From Pseudomonas fluorescens (GTDB lineage: Bacteria > Pseudomonadota > Gammaproteobacteria > Pseudomonadales > Pseudomonadaceae), in assembly GCF_902497625.1 (NCBI RefSeq), contig NZ_CABVGX010000020.1, positions 1-64,000 of the forward strand: a stretch of 64,000 nucleotides of DNA, given 5' to 3'. The notes below the pieces were generated by a model that was given only the letters and a program-made list of their open reading frames with translations, was not told the DNA's origin and made no database searches. This document shows positions 20,386 through 29,730 of this stretch, in pieces; within the stretch, counting starts at the first letter, position 1, and the number at the start of each line of letters is the position of its first letter. A program made the translations under genes and the position numbers.

Positions 20386-20784
20386 ATGCCCCGACAACGG
20401 CTCGCAATTGCCTGGATCGCCTGCTTTGCAGTGCTGTTCAACATGCTCGCCATGCCGATGACCGGAGCGATGGCACAGACGGCAAAATCACCCGTAGAGC
20501 TGCTGTTGTGGGGCAGTTTTTGTTCGTCCGGCGGGACGAAGATGGTTGCCATTTCCTTGGGCGATATCGAGCAGAAATCCCCACAGAACGACGACCATTC
20601 CACTATGCAGCATTGCTGGTGCTGTTCCGGCTCAGGCCAGTTGAGCGCTTTGCCCGGGCATGTGCCGCCGCTGTATTTTGCAGTCTTCAATGCCGTGCCG
20701 AGCCCGCCTGCTGCTGTGCTCGATACGCCGACACCGCGTCAACAATGGCCAAGCCTCAATCCCCGCGCCTCGCCTCTGGTGTGA
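20386..20784 (+). CDS. DUF2946 family protein
   Basis: A 132-residue protein with an N-terminal signal-like hydrophobic segment (about 6-28, IAWIACFAVLFNMLAMPM) and the DUF2946 cysteine/histidine motif HCWCCSG near residue 80. DUF2946 proteins recur beside copper chaperones and copper TonB receptors, which is the arrangement here, so a periplasmic copper-related role is likely but not shown. First gene of the copper operon. Its product resembles the gene two places downstream only in layout. Confidence 0.8.
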   Translation: MPRQRLAIAWIACFAVLFNMLAMPMTGAMAQTAKSPVELLLWGSFCSSGGTKMVAISLGDIEQKSPQNDDHSTMQHCWCCSGSGQLSALPGHVPPLYFAVFNAVPSPPAAVLDTPTPRQQWPSLNPRASPLV

Positions 20785-20832
20785 TTCCTCATCGCAATCG
20801 AACTGCGTTTTGAATCGCTCCGGAGAACTGCC

Positions 20833-21312
20833 ATGTTGAACAAGCTTATCGTCCTCGCCGCGCTGCTGTTACCTGCCTGCTTTGCCAATGCTCAGTCCGG
20901 CCAAGTCGGACAACTGCAGATTACGCAGCCCTGGTCGCAAGAGCTGCCGCCTAACGCACCGACTGTCGCCGCTTATTTCGTCATCCATAACAGCGGCACA
21001 TCGGCTGATCGTTTGCTCAGCGTCGACTCGCCGATCGCGGGCATCGCGCAATTGCACGAGCACGTGAAGCAGGACGACCTGATGAAAATGCAGCAGGTGC
21101 CGAGCGTGGAAATACCGCCAGGCGCCAATGTCACGTTTGCCCCGATGGCGTATCACGTGATGCTACTGGAACTGAAGGATCGCAGCCTGTTGAGCGACGG
21201 CAAGCGCTTCCCGCTGACCTTGAATTTCGAGAAGTCCGGCAAAGTGACGGTCGAGGTAGCGGTACAGAAAACACCGCCTGCCGCCGTGCAATCGCACGCT
21301 CACGCGCAGTAA
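20833..21312 (+). CDS. Periplasmic copper chaperone PCu(A)C
   Basis: A 159-residue secreted protein with a signal peptide (about 1-20, ending FANAQ). The copper site reads as histidine and methionine ligands in LHEHVKQ, then MKMQQV and YHVML, the H-M-HxM pattern of the family. These cupredoxin-like chaperones carry Cu(I) in the periplasm, for example to cytochrome oxidase. A His-rich tail (QSHAHAQ) may bind more metal. GGAG precedes the ATG by 7 bases. It lies between two DUF2946 genes. Confidence 0.92.
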   Translation: MLNKLIVLAALLLPACFANAQSGQVGQLQITQPWSQELPPNAPTVAAYFVIHNSGTSADRLLSVDSPIAGIAQLHEHVKQDDLMKMQQVPSVEIPPGANVTFAPMAYHVMLLELKDRSLLSDGKRFPLTLNFEKSGKVTVEVAVQKTPPAAVQSHAHAQ

Positions 21313-21330
21313 GCGGCAGAGCTCAAAATC

Positions 21331-21777
21331 ATGCGCCCGCCCAGCGTCAGGTCATCCATGCAACGTTCTCCGTCAGTCAGCCTGACTCGCGGCAGTTGCA
21401 TCAGCCTGTTCGCCATGTTGATGATTTTCATCGGTCCGCTGATATCCCAGTCGATGCCGATGGATCAGCGTGCGTCCGCGCCGATGAACGCTGCCATGAG
21501 CGTGTCGATGGACATGCCGGCGATGGGGCACGGCGGGCACCACGCGCAACCTGATGTCGAAGACTGCGCCCCCAAAGCGGATCACCATGCACTCTGGGAA
21601 AAGTGCGGGTATTGCAACCTGCTATTCAATTGCCCTGCCCTCACCGGCAGCCCGTCCTTCTTCACCGCCGGCATAGCGCCGGTCACCACGTTTACTGCAC
21701 CGGCCACCCGCCTCGGCCATGCACGGCAAACGTTTTTCCCCGGCGCCCGTACTCGCGCTCCGCCCATCTTGGCGTAA
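21331..21777 (+). CDS. Second DUF2946 family protein, Met/His-rich
   Basis: A 148-residue protein with a hydrophobic N-terminal segment (about 25-42), then a methionine- and histidine-rich stretch (MDMPAMGHGGHHAQ near residues 58-71) and the CGYCNLLFNCP motif near 91. The Met/His clusters are typical copper ligands. The start could instead be the in-frame ATG at 21358. It lies 18 bases after the PCu(A)C gene and is followed by the TonB receptor, so all are likely cotranscribed. Confidence 0.8.
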   Translation: MRPPSVRSSMQRSPSVSLTRGSCISLFAMLMIFIGPLISQSMPMDQRASAPMNAAMSVSMDMPAMGHGGHHAQPDVEDCAPKADHHALWEKCGYCNLLFNCPALTGSPSFFTAGIAPVTTFTAPATRLGHARQTFFPGARTRAPPILA

Positions 21778-21876
21778 ACATCTCCCCGATCTCACACGGT
21801 TCACAAGACAGCCCGCATCATCACGAGTGCGTCGGCTGCTGATCGTGTCGTTTACGACTGTTCGATGGAAATTGTC

Positions 21877-23994
21877 ATGTCCAGGTTTTCTGCTGTTCCA
21901 CGCTTGAGCGCTGCTCGGGCTTCCTCCGTCCTGAACCAGTCCCGGGTTGGTTTCAGGCAAGCGTCCGCGGTATTTTGCGGCGCCCTGCTGACGCCGATGG
22001 CATTGGCCGATGATCACACTGGCCACCGTGAAGAGCTGAGCCCGACGGTGATCACCGCCATCGCGCCGAGTTCGCCACTGACCATTGTCACCAACCCCAA
22101 GGACCCGCGCCAACCGGTGCCCGCCAGCGACGGTGGTGATTATCTGAAGACCATCCCTGGCTTCGCCCTCGTACGCAACGGCGGCACAAACGGTGATCCG
22201 GTGCTGCGAGGCATGTTCGGTTCTCGCCTGAACATTCTCACCAACGGCGGCATGCTGCTGGGCGCGTGTCCCGGTCGCATGGACGCACCGACGTCTTACA
22301 TCTCGCCGGAAACCTACGACAAGCTCACTGTGATCAAAGGTCCGCAAACCGTGCTTTGGGGACCGGGAGCATCGGCCGGCACCATCCTTTTTGACCGCGA
22401 GCCGGAAAGCTTCGGCGAACTCGGCACGCGGGTGAATGCGAGCGTGCTGGCGGGTTCCAACGGGCGCTTCGACAAAGTGCTCGACGCCGCTGCCGGTGGC
22501 CCGTCGGGTTATGTGCGGGTGATTGGCAATACCGCGCACGCCGATGATTACCGCGACGGCAACAACGCCGCGGTGCCTTCGCGCTACGACAAATGGAACG
22601 GTGACGTCGCGCTGGGCTGGACGCCTGACGCTGACACGCTGCTGGAGCTGACTGCGGGCCAGGGCGATGGTGAAGCGCGCTATGCCGGTCGCGGTATGGA
22701 CGGTTCACAGTTCAAGCGCGAGAGCGTCGGTCTGCGCTTCGAGCAGTCGAACATCGGCGAGGTGCTGGACAAGTTTGAAGCGCAGCTCTATTACAACTAC
22801 GCCGACCATGTGATGGACAACTACAGCCTGCGCACGCCGTCCGGCAGCGGCATGATGGCCGGACCGATGGCTTCGAGCGTGGACCGCCGCACCCTTGGCG
22901 GACGCATCAAAGCCACCTGGCGCTGGACTGATTGGCAACTGATCAGCGGCATCGATGCACAGACCAACGAACACCGCCAGCGCAGCGCCGGGGGTATCGA
23001 CACCTACAAGAACCTGCCGCGCAGCAAGGATGCCAACTTCCATAACTATGGTGCGTTCAGCGAACTCAGCTGGTACGTCGCCGACCAGGACCGCGTGATC
23101 AGCGGCGCTCGCCTGGATCGCGCCTCGGCCAAAGATTTTCGCCAGGTCACAGGCTCCGGGATGACGGCCCGCCCCAATCCCACTGCCGACTCCACCCGGG
23201 CCGACACCTTGCCGAGCGGCTTTGTCCGTTATGAGCATGACCTCGCCGACAGCCCGACCACACTGTATGCCGGTCTCGGTCACACCCAGCGGTTCCCGGA
23301 TTACTGGGAATTGTTTTCGCCCAACTCGGGGCCTGGCGGTTCCTTGAATGCCTTCGATTCGATCAAGCCGGAAAAAACTACCCAGCTCGACGTTGGCCTG
23401 CAATACAAAACCGCCGACCTCGAGGCCTGGGCTTCGGCCTACGTCGGGCAGGTACGCGATTACATCCTGTTCGATTACACCCCCGGGATGATGGGCATGA
23501 CCTCCCAAGCCGAGAACATCGACGCGCGAATCATGGGCGGTGAAGTGGGTGCGGCCTATCAGCTGACTGAACGCTGGAAAACCGACGCCACCCTCGCCTA
23601 CGCCTGGGGCAAAAACAGCAGCGATGGTTCTGCTTTGCCGCAGATGCCGCCGCTGGATGCCCGAATCGGCCTGACCTACAACGAAGACAACTGGAGCGCC
23701 GGCGCTCTGTGGCGCGTGGTCGCGGCGCAGAGTCGGATCGACCGCAACAAGGGCAACGTGGTCGGCAAGGACTTCGACAAGAGTTCCGGCTTCGGCGTGT
23801 TTTCGCTCAACGCAGCCTACCGGATCAGCCCGCATTGGAAGGTCAGTAGCGGCGTCGACAACCTGTTCGGCAAAGCCTACGCCGAGCATTTGAACCTGGC
23901 CGGCAACGCCGGTTTTGGCTACCCGGGCAACGACCCACGCGCCATCAACGAACCGGGGCGCACGCTCTGGACCAAGGTTGATATGAGTTTCTGA
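21877..23994 (+). CDS. TonB-dependent copper receptor (OprC-like)
   Basis: Outer-membrane receptor of about 705 residues. A signal peptide (to about residue 44, ending MALA) leads to a plug domain with LKTIPGFALVRNGGTNGDPVLRG cut into the usual plug motifs, IKGPQTVLWGPGASAG, and a Met-containing cluster in NGGMLLGACPGRMDAP. The beta-barrel follows and ends in an aromatic residue (VDMSF), as outer-membrane barrels do. The neighbours argue for copper as substrate. The ATG at 21877 has GGA 8 bases upstream; the in-frame ATG at 21865 is the alternative. Confidence 0.9.
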   Translation: MSRFSAVPRLSAARASSVLNQSRVGFRQASAVFCGALLTPMALADDHTGHREELSPTVITAIAPSSPLTIVTNPKDPRQPVPASDGGDYLKTIPGFALVRNGGTNGDPVLRGMFGSRLNILTNGGMLLGACPGRMDAPTSYISPETYDKLTVIKGPQTVLWGPGASAGTILFDREPESFGELGTRVNASVLAGSNGRFDKVLDAAAGGPSGYVRVIGNTAHADDYRDGNNAAVPSRYDKWNGDVALGWTPDADTLLELTAGQGDGEARYAGRGMDGSQFKRESVGLRFEQSNIGEVLDKFEAQLYYNYADHVMDNYSLRTPSGSGMMAGPMASSVDRRTLGGRIKATWRWTDWQLISGIDAQTNEHRQRSAGGIDTYKNLPRSKDANFHNYGAFSELSWYVADQDRVISGARLDRASAKDFRQVTGSGMTARPNPTADSTRADTLPSGFVRYEHDLADSPTTLYAGLGHTQRFPDYWELFSPNSGPGGSLNAFDSIKPEKTTQLDVGLQYKTADLEAWASAYVGQVRDYILFDYTPGMMGMTSQAENIDARIMGGEVGAAYQLTERWKTDATLAYAWGKNSSDGSALPQMPPLDARIGLTYNEDNWSAGALWRVVAAQSRIDRNKGNVVGKDFDKSSGFGVFSLNAAYRISPHWKVSSGVDNLFGKAYAEHLNLAGNAGFGYPGNDPRAINEPGRTLWTKVDMSF

Positions 23995-24002
23995 CAACAA
24001 CA

Positions 24003-24061
24003 GTGAAAGATCGCAGGGTCCTGTAGGCGCTGTCGAGTGCAACGAAGCTGCGATCTTTCAC
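24003..24061. repeat. 14-bp perfect inverted repeat (REP-type) before the PepSY gene
   Basis: GTGAAAGATCGCAG (24003-24016) pairs exactly with 24048-24061. The interior carries GTAGGCGCTGTCGAGTGCAACGAAG-like sequence, which relates it to the larger palindromes at 30616 and 42606. Confidence 0.75.
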
Positions 24062-24093
24062 CGAACAACGATTCGCCAAGCGGAGCACGACCG

Positions 24094-25470
24094 ATGAAAC
24101 AGCCCAAAGTGAATTTCTACAACCTGGCCTGGCGTTGGCATTTTTATGCCGGCCTTTTCGTCGCGCCTTTCATGGTGATGCTGGCACTGACCGGTACCCT
24201 TTACCTGTTCAAACCGCAACTCGATCCGCTGATGTACGGCAGCCTGCTGAACGTCCCGGCCGGGCATCACAACGTCCCCGCCGATGAGTTGCTCAAACGC
24301 GTGCAAACGGTTTATCCGCAGGGGCAGGTCACGCAATACCTGCCGCCGGTCAACGCCGAACGCAGCGCGCAATTCGTAGTGAACAACGCCGGTCAGGAGC
24401 TGAACGTATTTGTCGATCCCTACCACGGCGACATCCTTGGCGACCAAGACGCGAAGAAGAACCTGCAGGCCATCGCGCGAGCCATTCACGGCGAGCTGAT
24501 GATCGGCACTGTCGGTGACCGGCTGGTCGAACTCGCCGCTGGCTGGGGCATCGTGCTGGTGGTGTCGGGCGTTTTCCTGTGGTGGCCACGCGGTCAGGCT
24601 GCAGGGATTCTCTGGCCACGGTTGAACAGCCGCGGTCGCGTGCTGTGGCGGGATCTGCACGCGGTCACCGGTTTCTGGGGTGCCACCTTTCTGCTGGTGA
24701 TGCTGCTCAGCGGCATGACCTGGACCGGATTCTGGGGCAAGCAATACGCCGCTGTGTGGAACGTGTTCCCGGACGCGATGTGGAACGACATGCCCAAGTC
24801 CGACGTCGAGGCGCGCAGTCTCAATACTGCCACGCGCCAGACGGTGCCCTGGGCCATGGAAAATACGCCGATGCCGATGTCCGGCGACCATGCCGAACAC
24901 ATGGCTCACGATGCCGCACCGGTCGGTCCGGCCGCGCCGACGGTCAGCCTGCAAGCGGTGCAGGACATCGCCAGGGAGCGCAAGGTCGAGCCCGGTTACA
25001 GCATCACGCTGCCGACCACCGCCACGGGCGTGTTCACCATCGCCGTATTCGCCGACGACCCGCGCAACGACGCCACGCTGCACATCGATCAATACACCGG
25101 CAAGGTGCTCGCTGACGTTCGTTGGGAACATTACGGCAACGTCGCCCGCGCCACCGAAATGGGCGTGATGCTGCACGAAGGCAAGATGTTCGGGGTGGTC
25201 AATCAGATTGTCGTGTTGCTGATCTGCCTGATGATTCTGCTCAGCGCTGTCAGTGGTGTGGTGATGTGGTGGAAGCGCCGCCCGCAAGGCAAGCTCGGGG
25301 TGCCGCCACTGCGTCACGACCTGCCAAAATGGAAAACCGCGATGGTGATCATGTTTGCACTGGCGGTGGCATTCCCGCTGGTGGGCGCGTCCCTCGTCGT
25401 GGTTTGGGTGCTGGATCGACTGCTGTTGTCACGCTTCAACCGGCAGCCGGAAACCGGCTCGGCTGTCTGA
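24094..25470 (+). CDS. PepSY-associated TM protein, copper operon
   Basis: An inner-membrane protein of 458 residues with four main membrane segments (about 18-40, 148-170, 200-222 and a pair after 375). It starts with the typical NFYNLAWRWHFYAGLF segment. PepSY-type periplasmic regions lie between the segments, with a Met/His-rich insert (MPMSGDHAEHMAHD near 267-280). Relatives next to siderophore or copper receptors are thought to help reduce or process the imported metal. The ATG at 24094 has GGAG upstream; an in-frame ATG at 24037 lies within the inverted repeat. Confidence 0.88.
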   Translation: MKQPKVNFYNLAWRWHFYAGLFVAPFMVMLALTGTLYLFKPQLDPLMYGSLLNVPAGHHNVPADELLKRVQTVYPQGQVTQYLPPVNAERSAQFVVNNAGQELNVFVDPYHGDILGDQDAKKNLQAIARAIHGELMIGTVGDRLVELAAGWGIVLVVSGVFLWWPRGQAAGILWPRLNSRGRVLWRDLHAVTGFWGATFLLVMLLSGMTWTGFWGKQYAAVWNVFPDAMWNDMPKSDVEARSLNTATRQTVPWAMENTPMPMSGDHAEHMAHDAAPVGPAAPTVSLQAVQDIARERKVEPGYSITLPTTATGVFTIAVFADDPRNDATLHIDQYTGKVLADVRWEHYGNVARATEMGVMLHEGKMFGVVNQIVVLLICLMILLSAVSGVVMWWKRRPQGKLGVPPLRHDLPKWKTAMVIMFALAVAFPLVGASLVVVWVLDRLLLSRFNRQPETGSAV

Positions 25471-25485
25471 GTGCTGAACGCTAAT

Positions 25486-25512
25486 CCTGCAGGGGCCCAG
25501 GTCCCCTGCAGG
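25486..25512 (+). terminator. Hairpin after the copper operon
   Basis: CCTGCAGGGG and CCCCTGCAGG form a perfect 10-bp stem with a 7-base loop, 16 bases after the PepSY stop. No T tract follows, so termination is only probable. Confidence 0.45.
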
Positions 25513-25548
25513 GATGCGTCGCTGCGCCCTGATCTGGCGCACCGCTTC

Positions 25549-25598
25549 GCACCAATGCACCGTACACGACCCCCGATGGTGCGCCCGCAATGGGCGCA
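25549..25598 (+). promoter_or_regulatory. Possible NtrC-type enhancer sites upstream of urtA
   Basis: GCACCA (25549-25554) and TGGTGC (25577-25582) are NtrC-like half sites. TGCGCCC and GGGCGCA (25580-25598) form a perfect inverted repeat around 5 bases. Spacing does not match the textbook 17-bp site exactly. They lie 40-90 bases upstream of a good sigma-54 promoter. Confidence 0.4.
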
Positions 25599-25637
25599 AC
25601 CGCTCTGAATCGAGATTTTCCCGCCTTGTGCCGAACA

Positions 25638-25652
25638 GGCACAGCCCTTGCT
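25638..25652 (+). promoter_or_regulatory. Sigma-54 promoter of urtA
   Basis: GGCACAGCCCTTGCT matches the -24/-12 consensus GGCAC-N5-TTGCT, with GG and GC exactly 10 bases apart, 66 bases before the urtA start. Sigma-54 with NtrC is the known nitrogen-limitation control for urea uptake in related bacteria. Confidence 0.72.
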
Positions 25653-25717
25653 AAAGACCCTTCAACAGTCCGCATCTGCCACCCCATAAAAACGTCCACC
25701 GTTCACGGAGATCGCAC

Positions 25718-26983
25718 ATGAAGCGTCGCAGCTTGATCAAGGCTTTCACACTATCGGCAAGCATTGCCGCGATGGGCATGGCCTGGACGGTACAGGCCGC
25801 CGAGACCATCAAGGTCGGTATTCTGCATTCGTTGTCCGGGACCATGGCGATCTCCGAAACGTCGCTCAAAGATATGGCGTTGATGACTATCGACGAGATT
25901 AACGCCAAGGGCGGCGTGAATGGCAAGATGCTTGAACCGGTGGTGGTTGACCCTGCGTCGAACTGGCCGCTGTTCGCAGAAAAGGGCCGGCAGTTGCTGA
26001 CTCAGGACAAGGTGGCCGTGGTATTCGGCTGCTGGACTTCGGTGTCGCGTAAATCGGTACTGCCGGTGTTCGAAGAGCTCAACGGTCTGCTGTTCTACCC
26101 GGTGCAATACGAAGGCGAAGAAATGTCGCCAAACGTGTTCTATACCGGCGCCGCGCCGAACCAGCAGGCGATCCCGGCGGTGGAATACCTGATGAGCGAG
26201 GAAGGCGGCAGCGCCAAGCGCTACTTCCTGCTCGGCACCGACTACGTCTACCCGCGCACCACCAACAAGATTCTGCGCTCGTTCCTGCACTCCAAAGGCG
26301 TGGCGGACAAGGACATCGAAGAGGTCTACACGCCGTTCGGTCACAGCGATTACCAGACCATCGTGGCCAACATCAAAAAATTCTCCGCCGGTGGCAAGAC
26401 CGCAGTCATCTCAACCGTCAACGGCGACTCCAATGTGCCGTTCTACAAAGAGCTGGCCAACCAGGGTCTGAAGGCAACCGACGTTCCGGTCGTGGCGTTC
26501 TCGGTCGGCGAAGAAGAACTGCGCGGCATCGACACCAAGCCGTTGGTGGGTAATCTCGCGGCGTGGAATTACTTTGAATCGGTGGAAAACCCGGCGAACA
26601 AAAAATTCGTCGCCGACTGGAAAGCCTACGCGAAGAAACACAACCTGCCAGGCGCTGATAAGGCCGTGACCAACGACCCTATGGAAGCCACCTACGTCGG
26701 CATTCACATGTGGGCGCAAGCGGCGGAAAAAGCCAAGTCCACCGACGTTGATAAAGTCCGCGAAGCGCTTGCCGGCCAAACCTTCGCGGCTCCGTCCGGC
26801 TACACCTTGACCATGGACAAGACCAACCACCACCTGCACAAGCCGGTGATGATCGGCGAGATCCAGGCTGACGGTCAGTTCAACGTGGTCTGGCAGACCG
26901 AAGGACCGATCCGCGCCCAGCCATGGAGCCCGTTTATTTCGGGTAACGACAAGAAGCCGGATTATGCGGTGAAGAGCAACTAA
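25718..26983 (+). CDS. urtA: Urea ABC transporter substrate-binding protein
   Basis: Periplasmic urea-binding protein of 421 residues. The N terminus MKRRSLIKAFTLSAS carries a twin-arginine-like RRSLIK motif before the hydrophobic core, cleaved after about VQA (residue 27), so Tat export is possible. The mature start ETIKVGILHSLSGTMAISE is the UrtA/FmdD signature, and GCWTSVSRKSV lies near 104-114. First gene of urtABCDE behind a sigma-54 promoter. A strong hairpin follows the stop, which may raise urtA expression over the rest. Confidence 0.95.
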   Translation: MKRRSLIKAFTLSASIAAMGMAWTVQAAETIKVGILHSLSGTMAISETSLKDMALMTIDEINAKGGVNGKMLEPVVVDPASNWPLFAEKGRQLLTQDKVAVVFGCWTSVSRKSVLPVFEELNGLLFYPVQYEGEEMSPNVFYTGAAPNQQAIPAVEYLMSEEGGSAKRYFLLGTDYVYPRTTNKILRSFLHSKGVADKDIEEVYTPFGHSDYQTIVANIKKFSAGGKTAVISTVNGDSNVPFYKELANQGLKATDVPVVAFSVGEEELRGIDTKPLVGNLAAWNYFESVENPANKKFVADWKAYAKKHNLPGADKAVTNDPMEATYVGIHMWAQAAEKAKSTDVDKVREALAGQTFAAPSGYTLTMDKTNHHLHKPVMIGEIQADGQFNVVWQTEGPIRAQPWSPFISGNDKKPDYAVKSN

Positions 26984-26993
26984 GCCACAGGAC

Positions 26994-27025
26994 GTCGGGC
27001 TCCGGCACCCGTGCCGGGGCCCGAC
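26994..27025 (+). terminator. Hairpin after urtA (attenuator or mRNA stabiliser)
   Basis: Two 15-base arms (26994-27008 and 27011-27025) pair at 14 positions with a 2-base spacer. There is no good T tract. In binding-protein-dependent transporters such a hairpin after the first gene usually leaves the binding protein more abundant. Confidence 0.55.
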
Positions 27026-27036
27026 ACAAATCCCCT

Positions 27037-27123
27037 GTAGGAGTGAGCCTGCTCGCGAAGGCGTCGGCATATTCAACCTTCATGTGTCTGACACAACGCT
27101 TTCGCGAGCAGGCTCACTCCTAC
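27037..27123. repeat. REP-type inverted pair between urtA and urtB
   Basis: GTAGGAGTGAGCCTGCTCGCGAA (27037-27059) pairs perfectly with 27101-27123 over 23 bases, with a 41-base interior. It is the same family as the repeat at 32337-32434. Confidence 0.8.
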
Positions 27124-27148
27124 CATTAGTCCGCGCAAGGCTGACAAT

Positions 27149-28651
27149 ATGCCCACCGCCCTTTACCGCTTCATCTTCGCAATAGCACTTTTATTGCCAT
27201 TGGCCGCACACGCCGGCGATGCCGAAGACTTCGTCGCCGCCAATCCCGTGCAGCAGGCCAAACTCCTCGAAGCCTGGGCCGCGCAGCCCGATCCGGCGCG
27301 CATCGAGCTGATCAACGCCCTGCAACAAGGCGTACTGACGGTCGAGGGTCAGCCAAAAACCCTGCGCCTGAATAACCGCCTGCGAGGTTTGATCGACACC
27401 GCATTGGCCAGTCATCAATTGCTCGCCGCCGACGCGAAAGTCCGTCTCGGCGCTGCGCAGCAACTGCAAAAAAGCGCCAAACCGGCGCAGCTGAAATTCC
27501 TCGACCTGCAGCTCGCCAACGAAAAAGACGAGTCGGTTCACTCAGCCCTGAGCCTGGCGCTGGCCAACCTGCAACTGGTCGACAGCGACCCGAGCGTGCG
27601 CCTCGCCGCTGTACGACTACTCGGCGAAACCGGCGACCCACTGGCACGCACGCGCCTGGAAAGCTTGCTTGATCCGGGCGTCGAAACCGACGCCACGGTG
27701 CGCACTGCCGCCGAAACCAGCCTCGCGCAAGTCAAACGCAAACTGCTGATTGGCGAAATGCTCGGCCAGGCCTTCAGCGGCATGTCGCTGGGCTCGATCC
27801 TGCTGCTCGCCGCCCTCGGCCTGGCGATCACGTTCGGCCTGCTCGGCGTGATCAACATGGCCCACGGCGAGATGCTGATGCTCGGCGCCTACTCGACATA
27901 TGTCGTGCAGTTGATGTTCCAGCGCTACGCGCCGCAGGCTATCGAGTTCTACCCGCTGATCGCCCTGCCGGTGGCCTTTTTTGTCACGGCCGCCATCGGC
28001 ATGGCGCTGGAGCGCACGGTCATCCGCCACCTCTACGGACGCCCGCTGGAAACATTGCTCGCCACCTGGGGCATCAGCCTGATGCTGATTCAGCTGGTGC
28101 GCCTGATGTTCGGCGCGCAGAACGTTGAGGTGGCGAACCCGGCGTGGCTGTCGGGAGGCATTCAAGTGCTGCCGAATCTGGTGCTGCCGTACAACCGCAT
28201 CGTCATCATCGCCTTCGCGCTGTTCGTGGTGGTGCTGACCTGGCTACTGCTGAACAGGACGCGCCTGGGTCTGAACGTGCGCGCGGTCACGCAGAATCGC
28301 AACATGGCCGCGTGCTGCGGCGTGCCTACCGGCCGGGTCGACATGCTCGCCTTCGGCCTCGGCTCGGGCATTGCAGGCCTCGGCGGCGTCGCCCTCAGCC
28401 AGATCGGCAACGTAGGCCCGGACCTGGGCCAAAGTTACATCATTGACTCGTTCCTGGTAGTGGTGCTCGGCGGTGTCGGGCAACTGGCCGGCAGTGTGCT
28501 GGCAGCCTTCGGCCTGGGCATCGCCAACAAGATTCTCGAACCGCAGATCGGTGCGGTGCTGGGCAAAATCCTGATCCTTGCGCTGATCATTCTGTTCATC
28601 CAGAAACGTCCGCAAGGCCTCTTTGCACTGAAAGGACGGGTGATCGACTGA
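27149..28651 (+). CDS. urtB: Urea ABC transporter permease UrtB
   Basis: LivH-type inner-membrane permease of 500 residues. It has a signal peptide, then an UrtB-specific extracytoplasmic HEAT-like helical region (about 24-200), then about eight membrane segments (from about 208). The GVINMAHGEMLMLGAY segment near 232-247 and the C-terminal VVVLGGVGQLAGSVLAA region are permease signatures. Its TGA overlaps the urtC ATG. Confidence 0.94.
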   Translation: MPTALYRFIFAIALLLPLAAHAGDAEDFVAANPVQQAKLLEAWAAQPDPARIELINALQQGVLTVEGQPKTLRLNNRLRGLIDTALASHQLLAADAKVRLGAAQQLQKSAKPAQLKFLDLQLANEKDESVHSALSLALANLQLVDSDPSVRLAAVRLLGETGDPLARTRLESLLDPGVETDATVRTAAETSLAQVKRKLLIGEMLGQAFSGMSLGSILLLAALGLAITFGLLGVINMAHGEMLMLGAYSTYVVQLMFQRYAPQAIEFYPLIALPVAFFVTAAIGMALERTVIRHLYGRPLETLLATWGISLMLIQLVRLMFGAQNVEVANPAWLSGGIQVLPNLVLPYNRIVIIAFALFVVVLTWLLLNRTRLGLNVRAVTQNRNMAACCGVPTGRVDMLAFGLGSGIAGLGGVALSQIGNVGPDLGQSYIIDSFLVVVLGGVGQLAGSVLAAFGLGIANKILEPQIGAVLGKILILALIILFIQKRPQGLFALKGRVID

Positions 28652-29730
28652 TGAACCAGCCCCTGATGCTTACGGCCACGCAAAAGGCCGGCCCGAAAGT
28701 CACGATCGCTGTCGGTGCTGTGATCCTCGTCCTGCTGTTGACGTTGCCCCTGCTGTCACTGTTACCGGCCGACAGCACGTTGCATGTCTCGGCTTATACG
28801 CTGACGCTGGTGGGCAAGATTCTGTGTTACGCCATCGTCGCCCTGGCACTGGACCTGGTGTGGGGTTATGCCGGTTTGCTGTCGCTGGGCCACGGTCTGT
28901 TTTTCGCCTTGGGCGGCTATGCGATGGGCATGTACCTGATGCGCCAGGCCTCGGGTGACGACTTGCCGGCGTTCATGACGTTTTTGTCGTGGACTGAATT
29001 GCCGTGGTACTGGACCGGCACCAGCAGTTTCCTCTGGGCGATGTGCCTGGTGGTGCTCGCGCCCGGATTGCTCGCGCTGGTGTTCGGTTTTTTCGCCTTC
29101 CGCTCGCGGATCAAGGGCGTGTATTTCTCGATCATGACCCAGGCGCTGACGTTCGCCGGGATGCTGTTGTTCTTCCGCAACGAAACCGGGTTTGGCGGCA
29201 ATAACGGTTTTACCAATTTCCGCACGATTCTCGGTTTCGGCATCACCGAACCCGGCACGCGCGCCGTGCTTTTTTTTGCCACGGTGGTGTTGCTGGTGAC
29301 TAGCCTGTTCATCGGATGGCGGCTGGCGCAGAGCAAATTCGGCCGGGTGCTGACGGCATTGCGCGACGCAGAGAATCGCCTGATGTTCTGCGGTTACGAC
29401 CCGCGCGGTTTCAAGTTGTTCGTGTGGGTCCTGAGCGCCGTGTTGTGCGGTCTGGCCGGTGCGTTGTACGTGCCGCAAGTCGGCATCATCAACCCAAGCG
29501 AAATGTCGCCGACCAACTCCATCGAGGCCGCCGTGTGGGTCGCGCTGGGTGGACGCGGCACGCTGATCGGACCGCTGCTGGGCGCAGGCGTGGTAAATGG
29601 CATGAAGAGCTGGTTCACCGTGGCGTTTCCTGAATACTGGCTGTTTTTCCTAGGCGCGCTGTTCATCATTGTGACCTTGTACCTGCCCAAAGGCGTGATC
29701 GGACTGCTGAAGAAAAGGGGCGAACAATGA
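28651..29730 (+). CDS. urtC: Urea ABC transporter permease UrtC
   Basis: LivM-type permease of 359 residues with about nine hydrophobic segments. Signatures are WGYAGLLSLGHGLFFALGGY near residues 70-89, NNGFTNF near 183, and a C-terminal WVALGGRGTLIGPLLGAG block near 291-308. It pairs with UrtB as the channel dimer. Its ATG overlaps the urtB stop, and its end overlaps the urtD start by 4 bases. Confidence 0.94.
   Translation: MNQPLMLTATQKAGPKVTIAVGAVILVLLLTLPLLSLLPADSTLHVSAYTLTLVGKILCYAIVALALDLVWGYAGLLSLGHGLFFALGGYAMGMYLMRQASGDDLPAFMTFLSWTELPWYWTGTSSFLWAMCLVVLAPGLLALVFGFFAFRSRIKGVYFSIMTQALTFAGMLLFFRNETGFGGNNGFTNFRTILGFGITEPGTRAVLFFATVVLLVTSLFIGWRLAQSKFGRVLTALRDAENRLMFCGYDPRGFKLFVWVLSAVLCGLAGALYVPQVGIINPSEMSPTNSIEAAVWVALGGRGTLIGPLLGAGVVNGMKSWFTVAFPEYWLFFLGALFIIVTLYLPKGVIGLLKKRGEQ

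Noticed and set aside
22705..24042. 445-residue open frame antisense to the copper receptor gene
   Set aside because: Shadow frame; the receptor on the plus strand has signal peptide, plug and barrel terminus.
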